A DNA stretch of 7,960 nucleotides from assembly GCA_003649715.1 (NCBI GenBank), contig QMSS01000065.1, positions 1 to 7,960 of the forward strand, read 5' to 3'. The notes under the pieces are model-generated. The model ran no database searches and was not told where the DNA came from. It saw only the letters and a program-made list of their open reading frames with translations. Shown here one piece after another: positions 1-4,208 of the stretch. Source of the DNA: Thermoplasmata archaeon. GTDB taxonomy: Archaea > Thermoplasmatota > E2 > DHVEG-1. The position numbers and the translations under genes were made by a program. Position 1 is the stretch's first letter, and the number at the start of each line of letters is the position of its first letter.

Positions 1-2
1 AT

Positions 3-878
3 ACCATAGACACCAATATAAACGGTTCATTCTACAACATAACCAGTTGGCAAATCATAAGCAGCATAATCAACGGTACCTTTATCAATACAACAGCATG
101 GAAACAAATAGGTATAATAAACGGAACATTCACCAACACAACAATATGGAAAATCATACAATCCAACATAAACGGTACATTCTACAACCAGACGCCATGG
201 AACATTATCAGCACAAACATAAACGGTAGCTTTGTCAACAGTACAAAATGGACTATCATAAACGCCACAATCAATGGAACATTTACAAACCAGACAACAT
301 GGCACATCATAGATAAAAACATCAATGGTTCTTTCAAAAACTTTACACAATGGAATATTATAACAACTAACATCAACGGATCATTCTATAACATCACAAC
401 ATGGAATATAATACAAACCAATATCAACGGAACATTTTTCAACATATCAATACTAACCATCCACATTGTATACCCCAAAACCAATGCAACAAACATCAAC
501 CCCAATGGCACAGCACTCATAGTAAACATCAGCAACCCATACAACCATAGTATGAACCTAACATTCTACACCAACATCACAGGATCATGGCAACCAATAA
601 CAACCAACTACACAACACAACTAACAAACCTCAAAAACGGGACATACCTCATATACACAAATGTTTTCAAAAACTACTCCACAAAATATTATTGGTATGC
701 CAACGTAACAGATGTTGTAACAGGAGACACCAATAGCACAGGTATCACATGGTTTACCACAAGACCAAGGTTCAACATCATACCAACAGACAACACATCA
801 TACCTATCATTACTATCGCTTATACTAATACCATACATCCTATACAGATTTAAAAAACGCAGGAAAACAAAAATATAG
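3..878 (+). CDS. Repeat-rich N-glycosylated surface protein with C-terminal membrane anchor (5'-truncated)
   Basis: The frame is open from the window edge, leaving 291 residues; the true start lies upstream. The N-terminal part (about residues 6-150) is a tandem array of a 17-residue unit, consensus ING[S/T]FxNxTxWxIIxxN. Residues about 150-256 look like an Ig/FN3-type beta-sandwich: the segment YYWYANVTD followed by ITWFTTRP is the typical end of such domains in archaeal surface proteins. A hydrophobic stretch (about 264-281, YLSLLSLILIPYILY) and the tail RFKKRRKTKI form a stop-transfer anchor, so the bulk faces outside. I count about 31 N-X-S/T sequons, which predicts dense N-glycosylation. 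Position just before the putative capsid gene and the anchored, repetitive build suggest a virion spike or adhesin. An S-layer-like or host surface protein is the alternative. The architecture is firm; the viral role is inferred. Confidence 0.85.
   Translation, partial: TIDTNINGSFYNITSWQIISSIINGTFINTTAWKQIGIINGTFTNTTIWKIIQSNINGTFYNQTPWNIISTNINGSFVNSTKWTIINATINGTFTNQTTWHIIDKNINGSFKNFTQWNIITTNINGSFYNITTWNIIQTNINGTFFNISILTIHIVYPKTNATNINPNGTALIVNISNPYNHSMNLTFYTNITGSWQPITTNYTTQLTNLKNGTYLIYTNVFKNYSTKYYWYANVTDVVTGDTNSTGITWFTTRPRFNIIPTDNTSYLSLLSLILIPYILYRFKKRRKTKI
18..437 (+). repeat. 51-bp coding tandem repeats (17-residue units)
   Basis: Units begin at the Ile codon of each ING[S/T]F motif: 18, 69, 117, 168, 219, 270, 321, 372 and 423. 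The spacing is 51 bp except for the second unit, which is 48 bp (one codon shorter). The ninth unit is partial and runs into the next domain. Asn, Gly, Phe, the second Asn, Thr, Trp and the Ile pair are conserved, while the residues between them vary. DNA copies differ at many synonymous sites, so the conservation is at protein level. The array continues to the window edge and may be longer upstream. Confidence 0.9.
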
Positions 879-943
879 AATTAGTTAAAAATTAACAATC
901 TCTCCATATACATGGATTAATAATTTTTTATTAACGATAAACC
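879..943. promoter_or_regulatory. Intergenic regulatory region upstream of the capsid-like gene: inverted repeats and T-tract
   Basis: Between the surface-protein stop and the next TATA box lie three elements. The first is a small palindrome, GTTAA-AAA-TTAAC (884-896). The second is AATCTCTC (897-904), repeated exactly at 3265-3272. The third is an inverted repeat, TTAATAA-TTTT-TTATTAA (917-934), which includes a T6 run (924-929). The T6 run could end the upstream transcript. The inverted repeat sits just upstream of the TATA box, where a regulator could act. GGATTAATAAT (914-924) recurs at 3299-3309. Confidence 0.5.
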
Positions 944-950
944 TTTAAAT
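944..950 (+). promoter_or_regulatory. TATA box of the capsid-like gene
   Basis: TTTAAAT, preceded by a purine/C-rich AAACC that could serve as the TFB-recognition element. Archaeal transcription normally starts about 25 bp downstream, here near 970. The transcript would then begin at or beside the stem-loop ATCTG...CAGAT (971-988), directly followed by the ribosome binding site AGGAGGTG (989-996). Confidence 0.7.
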
Positions 951-1007
951 AGTAGAAGCAAACTTTTAACATCTGAGAAAAAACAGATAGGAGGTGAAAA
1001 AAGCAGG

Positions 1008-1268
1008 ATGAGAAAGTTCAAGTTCATGGATCCAGAGGTTATAATGTCTGTTGTAGTAGCACTAGTGGTACTAGCAGTTGGTGTCTTCGCCTTTTTCGTA
1101 ACAACTCAGAACATACCAACCAGTGGTAGTGCAAGAATATCCCAGGCGATAAACAATGTCACCACAACTGGTAACACCGTGTTTAACATAGTAGGAATTG
1201 TGATCATAATCGGTGCTATCATGGCAATCATAGGTATCATATATGGCTATCTAAGACCAAGGGCATAA
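1008..1268 (+). CDS. Two-helix hydrophobic protein, candidate major capsid protein of a spindle-shaped virus
   Basis: 86 residues. A short charged N-terminus (RKFKFMDPE) precedes a Val/Ala-rich helix (about 11-31), a polar Ser/Thr/Asn loop (32-57) containing one sequon (NVT at 50-52), a second Ile/Gly-rich helix (about 58-80) and the short tail LRPRA. Size and two-helix layout match VP1-type capsid proteins of fuselloviruses and related tailless spindle viruses, whose hydrophobic hairpins pack into a lipid-containing shell. The start is fixed by AGGAGGTG 11 bases upstream. The gene has its own TATA box and a 3' hairpin, as expected for an abundant, separately transcribed product. No clear prepilin cleavage site is seen. 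Alternatives are a pilin-like or VirB2-like subunit. Family assignment is by resemblance, not by search. Confidence 0.65.
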   Translation: MRKFKFMDPEVIMSVVVALVVLAVGVFAFFVTTQNIPTSGSARISQAINNVTTTGNTVFNIVGIVIIIGAIMAIIGIIYGYLRPRA

Positions 1269-1300
1269 AACAACGGCTAACCAAGTGTTACAATTGAATG

Positions 1301-1319
1301 GGGGAAACTATTTTTCCCA
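1301..1319 (+). terminator. Hairpin after the capsid-like gene
   Basis: GGGAAA (1302-1307) pairs with TTTCCC (1313-1318) around a five-base loop, 33 bases after the stop codon at 1268. It is G/C-rich compared with its surroundings, and T-rich stretches follow (1331-1335, 1345-1351). It could terminate or stabilise the abundant capsid transcript. The T-tracts overlap the next promoter, so the exact 3' end is uncertain. Confidence 0.45.
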
Positions 1320-1326
1320 CAGTCTG

Positions 1327-1336
1327 TATATTTTTA
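1327..1336 (+). promoter_or_regulatory. TATA box of the basic-protein operon
   Basis: TATATTTTTA lies about 50 bases before the ATG at 1383. A start of transcription near 1353-1358 would leave a leader of about 30 bases containing GAGGT (1371-1375). This argues against the upstream in-frame TTG at 1350 as the translation start. Confidence 0.6.
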
Positions 1337-1382
1337 ACCCTCTGATTTTTTGGGTTCATACATATATCATGAGGTAGAAAAG

Positions 1383-1922
1383 ATGAGTGAAAACAGTAGT
1401 GGGAAGAAATATTACCTGTTTATCAAGACAGGTTGGAATAGATGGGCACCTGTTGATAGAACATTCAGCAGCTGGTTGGAGGCTGAACGTTTTTTTGAGG
1501 AAAACAAGGAGATGTGGGATACCACAAGGCATAGGATTCTCTCATCAGAGGAGATAGAAAAGATTAAGCAGAGAAACATCGCAAGATATGAAAAAAGACA
1601 AAGGGTTAAAAAGAAGGTTAAAACAACTTTGAAATCTGCTGTTAAAAACCTTCTCGTAAATGCTGATAAATCTGTTAAACCAGTTGAGAAAAATGTTCAT
1701 CCCTTCAAAACACCCAGCTCTGGGGGGGATATTGGAAGTTTTGGTTTTGTCCATCCTCCAGATGTTGTTAAACCTGCGAAACTGTCTAAGGTTTCTATTC
1801 CAAAGCAAAAGTTGGAGTCCAGGTTTTATTTTAACCCAAGTCCTAGTTTTGAGTTTAAAATTTATAGACCACCAGTTTTTGAGAGTAGAAAAATTAGAAA
1901 AAGGAAAAAGAAAAGGAGGTGA
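1383..1922 (+). CDS. Basic protein with Lys/Arg-rich C-terminus, unknown function
   Basis: 179 residues, not recognised. The first 60 residues look folded and aromatic-rich (YYLFIKTGWNRWAP, then SSWLEAERFFEE). A strongly basic helix follows (about 58-95, EEIEKIKQRNIARYEKRQR...). The second half is Pro/Ser/Phe-rich and probably extended, and the protein ends in RKIRKRKKKRR. ATG 1383 is chosen because GAGGT lies eight bases upstream and the leader is short. The final codons AGG AGG TGA double as the ribosome binding site of the next gene. As first gene of a run of basic proteins next to a capsid-like gene, it may bind DNA or link DNA to the shell; this is inferred from charge and position only. 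Confidence 0.75.
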   Translation: MSENSSGKKYYLFIKTGWNRWAPVDRTFSSWLEAERFFEENKEMWDTTRHRILSSEEIEKIKQRNIARYEKRQRVKKKVKTTLKSAVKNLLVNADKSVKPVEKNVHPFKTPSSGGDIGSFGFVHPPDVVKPAKLSKVSIPKQKLESRFYFNPSPSFEFKIYRPPVFESRKIRKRKKKRR

Positions 1923-1927
1923 GATAT

Positions 1928-2014
1928 TTGGCTAGGAAAAAATATTATTATAGACGTGTTGGTAGGAAAAAAATCCGATGTAGGATGCCAAAGAAGAGAA
2001 GAAGGAAGAGGTAA
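1928..2014 (+). CDS. 28-residue ultra-basic, protamine-like peptide (TTG start)
   Basis: Reads MARKKYYYRR-VGRKKIRCRM-PKKRRRKR. It has 17 Lys/Arg in 28 residues, no acidic residue, three consecutive tyrosines and one cysteine. The TTG start sits seven bases after GGAGGT (1915-1920), ideal spacing for this region, and the frame closes with TAA. It fits tightly between the flanking genes: five bases after the upstream stop and eight bases before the next ATG. Its own last codons, AGG AAG AGG TAA, supply the GAGGT used by the next gene. Small, extremely basic peptides of this kind condense DNA; fusellovirus VP2 is a basic virion DNA-binding protein by analogy. It would be missed by standard length cut-offs and by ATG-only searches. 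Confidence 0.7.
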   Translation: MARKKYYYRRVGRKKIRCRMPKKRRRKR

Positions 2015-2021
2015 AAATAGA

Positions 2022-2249
2022 ATGTCTAGGTTTATACGGCCAGGGTGGAAAAAGAAGAAAAAAGTTGTTATCCATCGAGTTGGCGTGGCTAATAAGAAGA
2101 TCTGGATGGTTCGTAATGGTGATGTGACTCGTATTATGACAAGGAGGGAGGCTGAGAAATATTTGCGTAGTCATCCTGGTGCTAGTGTGTTTTGTTATGT
2201 TAGAAAATATGAGCTTCATAATGAGAAACCCAAAAAATATAGGAGGTGA
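2022..2249 (+). CDS. Small basic protein, unknown function
   Basis: 75 residues, not recognised. A basic N-terminus (PGWKKKKKVVIHRV) leads into a probable beta-beta-alpha core (KKIWMVRNGDVTRIMTRREAEKYLRS), followed by another strand (SVFCYVRKYEL) and a basic end (PKKYRR). ATG 2022 has GAGGT (2008-2012) nine bases upstream. An in-frame GTG at 1956 exists but lies inside the 28-residue peptide gene and has no ribosome binding site. The end codons AGG AGG TGA form the ribosome binding site of the following gene. The core resembles short DNA- or RNA-binding folds, but no family could be named. Confidence 0.75.
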   Translation: MSRFIRPGWKKKKKVVIHRVGVANKKIWMVRNGDVTRIMTRREAEKYLRSHPGASVFCYVRKYELHNEKPKKYRR

Positions 2250-2254
2250 AAATG

Positions 2255-2428
2255 ATGACAAAGAGGAAGATATATTATGCAGAGGGATGGAGCCCTGATG
2301 GAATGGGCTATGTAAAATTGAGAATTTCGAAGAAAGATATAGATTTTTATAGAATTCGTGGATGGAAAATAACAGCAAAAACAGTTAATGTTAAAACACA
2401 CAGGAAAAAGAGAAAAAATAGGAGGTAG
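2255..2428 (+). CDS. Small basic protein, unknown function
   Basis: 57 residues from ATG 2255, or 58 from ATG 2252. The first choice gives seven bases after GGAGGT, matching the spacing at 1928. Residues 5-45 could form strands and a short helix (IYYAEGWS, YVKLRISKKDIDFYRIRGWKI), and the tail is Lys/Arg-rich (THRKKRKNRR). The GTG at 2246 is part of the ribosome binding site and is not favoured as a start. The last codons AGG AGG TAG again provide the ribosome binding site for the next gene. Function unknown; probably part of the same nucleic-acid-binding set. Confidence 0.75.
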   Translation: MTKRKIYYAEGWSPDGMGYVKLRISKKDIDFYRIRGWKITAKTVNVKTHRKKRKNRR

Positions 2429-2434
2429 AAAAAT

Positions 2435-2734
2435 ATGGCAAAGAGGATGAATATTCGTCGTATATATGGCGAGGTAAACACGCCAAGGGATATAGTATTG
2501 ATTAATCAGAAAATACGAGGTCAGATAAGAAGAGCGAGAACTAGGGCTAGGATCACGGAGCTTGTCAAGAGAAGCGCCTATCTACGTACATTGACTTATT
2601 CGCCAGGTTTTCGTAAACATCTCGCAGGGAAGATAAGACTTGCTAGAAAAATAGCTAAGTTAGAGTATACCAAAACAGCGAAACTAGCGAATAAGAAACT
2701 TGGGGCAAAAGTCTATGATGAGAAATGGGGGTAA
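2435..2734 (+). CDS. Arg/Lys-rich helical protein, putative nucleoprotein
   Basis: 99 residues, about 28 of them Lys/Arg, with few acidic residues. The middle (about 20-95) is probably almost all helical: QKIRGQIRRARTRARI, then ELVKRSAYLRTL, and later GKIRLARKIAKLEYTKTAKL. The helices carry basic residues along one face, as expected for binding the DNA backbone. The start has AGGAGGT eight bases upstream. The 3' end (AAA TGG GGG TAA) overlaps the G-rich ribosome binding site of the next gene. No known family is recognised. It could be a ribosomal-protein-like or histone-like virion protein. Confidence 0.75.
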   Translation: MAKRMNIRRIYGEVNTPRDIVLINQKIRGQIRRARTRARITELVKRSAYLRTLTYSPGFRKHLAGKIRLARKIAKLEYTKTAKLANKKLGAKVYDEKWG

Positions 2735-2740
2735 AAATAG

Positions 2741-3151
2741 ATGGTGAAATATCATCCATCAGAATACAAATACAAGGGCACAGGCAGATACTACTACATC
2801 AAATACGAGCATCTAGAACATGCACGGAATGGTTTACGTGTTTGGAAGCCAAGGGTGAAACGAGTGTTCATCAGCGGGAAACTAATCAAAAAACAAATTG
2901 GAACATTTGTTAACAAATATGGTAGACGTGTCCATGGAATTAAGCTAGTGTATGAGAACACACGCAGTGGATACAAACGCAGAGCCTTCATCGCACATCG
3001 AAATAGAAAACAGTATAGGGTTTCATCTGCGAAAATACCAAAAACCAAGATAGTGGTTTCTAAAATTGTTGAGCTACCGAAAAACAGCAGGAAGATCAAG
3101 ATAGTATCATCTCGAAAAGCTGTTGAGCCAACACTACCCAATGTCTCATAA
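2741..3151 (+). CDS. Basic beta-rich protein, unknown function
   Basis: 136 residues, not recognised. The N-terminal half is rich in Tyr and basic residues (YKYKGTGRYYYIKYEHLEH), followed by alternating hydrophobic/basic strands (RVWKPRVKRVFISGKLIKKQ, then RRVHGIKLVYENTRSG). The last 40 residues (KTKIVVSKIVELPKNSRKIK) look extended and basic. ATG 2741 follows GGGGGT (2727-2732) at eight bases; GTG 2744 is a less likely alternative. It is the last and largest clear member of the basic run and probably shares its nucleic-acid or capsid-lining role. That role is inferred from charge and neighbours. Confidence 0.75.
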   Translation: MVKYHPSEYKYKGTGRYYYIKYEHLEHARNGLRVWKPRVKRVFISGKLIKKQIGTFVNKYGRRVHGIKLVYENTRSGYKRRAFIAHRNRKQYRVSSAKIPKTKIVVSKIVELPKNSRKIKIVSSRKAVEPTLPNVS

Positions 3152-3157
3152 CACTTT

Positions 3158-3259
3158 ATGTTTCCATGGTTTATCTTTGCATTGGCATTTACCCCATTGT
3201 TGGGTAGTATAATCGAATTGATAATAGAACTAGCTAAAAATAGAATGAGATCCTGTTAA
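3158..3259 (+). CDS. Possible 33-residue single-helix membrane peptide
   Basis: The frame reads MFPWFIFALA-FTPLLGSIIE-LIIELAKNRM-RSC and stops with TAA. Residues 2-25 are strongly hydrophobic and end in a basic tail, the layout of a small membrane peptide. It starts six bases after the stop at 3151, so it could be translated by coupling, but no ribosome binding site is visible in front of the ATG. Small hydrophobic peptides are common in membrane-containing archaeal viruses. It may also be a chance frame. Confidence 0.35.
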   Translation: MFPWFIFALAFTPLLGSIIELIIELAKNRMRSC

Positions 3260-3341
3260 TTATTAATCTCTCTTTTTTGTTTATTAAAAATTAATAACGG
3301 ATTAATAATCCACATCATCTCGTTATTAATGTTTATAAAAG
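3255..3341. promoter_or_regulatory. Cluster of AT-rich inverted repeats and T-tract upstream of the RHH operon
   Basis: This gene-free stretch holds several dyads: TTAAT-T-ATTAA (3256-3266); TTATTAA-AAA-TTAATAA (3281-3297); GGATTA-A-TAATCC (3299-3311); and a 10-bp inverted repeat, ATTAATAACG (3290-3299) with CGTTATTAAT (3321-3330), enclosing the third. AATCTCTC (3265-3272) and a T6 run (3273-3278) match elements upstream of the capsid-like gene. The T6 run may end the basic-protein transcript. The dyads lie directly upstream of the next TATA box and look like regulator binding sites. Confidence 0.55.
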
Positions 3342-3348
3342 TTTAAAT
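3342..3348 (+). promoter_or_regulatory. TATA box of the membrane/ATPase operon
   Basis: TTTAAAT in GTTTAAATAC, the same core as upstream of the gene at 1008. Transcription would start near 3370, just before the stem-loop at 3375-3399. A second AT-rich candidate (CTTTATAATAG, 3366-3376) would place the start inside that stem-loop and is less attractive. Confidence 0.6.
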
Positions 3349-3374
3349 ACCCAGATATTTATTATCTTTATAAT

Positions 3375-3399
3375 AGAAAACCATTTATACTGGTTTTCT
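3375..3399 (+). promoter_or_regulatory. Perfect 9-bp stem-loop in the leader of the RHH operon
   Basis: AGAAAACCA (3375-3383) and TGGTTTTCT (3391-3399) are exact reverse complements around the seven-base loop TTTATAC. The structure ends four bases before the ribosome binding site (AGGGGAA, 3404-3410) of the gene at 3412. As DNA it could be an operator near the transcription start. As RNA it could control access to the ribosome binding site or protect the 5' end. The capsid-like gene has a weaker hairpin in the same position. Confidence 0.65.
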
Positions 3400-3411
3400 G
3401 GGTAGGGGAAA

Positions 3412-3771
3412 ATGGAAAAAATAGAAGACATGGATAATAATGAAAACAGAGCAGTCCCCATAACCGTGAGTGTCCCATACAACATGGCAAAATGGCTTGA
3501 GGAACACAAAAACGAGTTTTCCAGGTCAAAAATATTCCAAGATGCTGTTAGAAGATTACAAAACATGCAACAGCAGCATTTTTCACCATTTCTACATTTA
3601 AGCATGACCATGTCTTTTACATTTGGCATAGCACTCCTACTAGTATCAACGACAAATGTGTTCGAACCGATAACCTCAATCATGCTGATGATACTAGGTG
3701 TTTTTGTCATAGCAAACTCGGTGATGATACTATATCGTGAGGTGAGGAGAAATGCCAGAAGGAATAGATGA
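3412..3771 (+). CDS. Ribbon-helix-helix DNA-binding domain fused to two transmembrane helices
   Basis: 119 residues. Residues 14-50 fit a ribbon-helix-helix (MetJ/Arc) domain: strand AVPITVSVP, helix A (NMAKWLEEHK), the turn, then helix B starting SRSKIFQDAVRRL. After a short Gln-rich linker (NMQQQ) come two hydrophobic helices (about 61-80 and 87-107) joined by a short loop, and a basic end (REVRRNARRNR). The DNA-binding domain and the C-terminus are predicted on the same, cytoplasmic or virion-inner, side. Classic members of this family are soluble repressors, so a membrane-tethered one is unusual. It could anchor viral DNA to the membrane, or repress its own operon through the dyads at 3281-3330 or 3375-3399. 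ATG 3412 is next to an AGGGG site. The domain call is by pattern; the role is inferred. Confidence 0.75.
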   Translation: MEKIEDMDNNENRAVPITVSVPYNMAKWLEEHKNEFSRSKIFQDAVRRLQNMQQQHFSPFLHLSMTMSFTFGIALLLVSTTNVFEPITSIMLMILGVFVIANSVMILYREVRRNARRNR

Positions 3772-4204
3772 TCTAGAAAAAGATATAGCCCTCACAGTCA
3801 CCCAGTTTGTGTTAAAACCTGAGATACCACCAGAGGAACAAGTATATTTCAAAAAATTCTACGTATTGTTTTCAAAAATAGCAGCACTTGGCAACATAGA
3901 AAGGCAGGATATAATCCAGTTTAAAATACTATTCAAAATCATAGCCATCCTACTAGAAAATGGTATGTATGATTATGCACATGAACTCATGGCAGATTTC
4001 CTAATGACCCTGCAACTCAGCCGTTCAATAGATGGCTTCTGGACACTATATGGACAACGAGGTATAGAACGAGTGGAACATGTCCGAGCAGTAATGGAAC
4101 GCACCAGGGGTAAAAAATCATGGGTTGGCAGGATAAGAGGTATGTTCTCAAGAAGAAAGACAATTGTTAAAGAGGAACCGATAACTGAGGAGGAGGAATA
4201 CTAG
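3752..4204 (+). CDS. Soluble mostly helical protein, unknown function
   Basis: 150 residues, no membrane segment and no recognised family. Residues 5-20 and 28-90 are predicted helical (YFKKFYVLFSKIAAL, IIQFKILFKIIAILLE, YAHELMADFLMTLQL). A distinctive segment, SRSIDGFWTLYGQRG (90-104), is followed by a basic helix (RVEHVRAVMERTRGKK), a basic amphipathic stretch (WVGRIRGMFSRRK) and an acidic tail ending EEEEY. The start lies in the 3' end of the previous gene (20-bp overlap) with GAGGTGAGGA upstream, so the two are translationally coupled. Position between two membrane-protein genes suggests a cytoplasmic partner of a membrane-bound assembly complex. Confidence 0.8.
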   Translation: MPEGIDDLEKDIALTVTQFVLKPEIPPEEQVYFKKFYVLFSKIAALGNIERQDIIQFKILFKIIAILLENGMYDYAHELMADFLMTLQLSRSIDGFWTLYGQRGIERVEHVRAVMERTRGKKSWVGRIRGMFSRRKTIVKEEPITEEEEY

Positions 4205-4208
4205 GAAA

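Noticed and set aside
27..376. Minus-strand frames of 107 and 64 residues
   Set aside because: They are opposite the tandem repeats and stay open only because the repeat period is a multiple of three; cysteine-rich, repetitive shadow translations with no ribosome binding site.
18..422. CRISPR-like array
   Set aside because: The repeats are in-frame coding, contiguous without spacers, and diverge at synonymous positions.
1008..1268. Type IV pilin (class III signal peptide) reading of the 86-residue protein
   Set aside because: No clear prepilin cleavage motif before the first helix, and a second long hydrophobic helix is present; kept only as a weaker alternative.
1350..1382. TTG 1350 as start of the 179-residue protein
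   Set aside because: It lies at or before the expected transcription start from the TATA box at 1327 and lacks a ribosome binding site; ATG 1383 has GAGGT.
1545..1935. Frames at 1545-1808 (minus) and 1660-1935 (plus)
   Set aside because: Shadows of the basic gene at 1383, with no promoter or ribosome binding site.
1956..2021. GTG 1956 as start of the 75-residue protein
   Set aside because: It falls inside the 28-residue peptide gene with no ribosome binding site; ATG 2022 has GAGGT at good spacing.
1932..2401. Minus-strand frames of 148 and 61 residues
   Set aside because: Antisense to three well-supported basic genes; composition is the complement of Lys/Arg codons.
2725..2913. 62-residue plus-strand frame
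   Set aside because: Overlaps the 136-residue gene almost from its start, with a worse ribosome binding site position and unconvincing composition.
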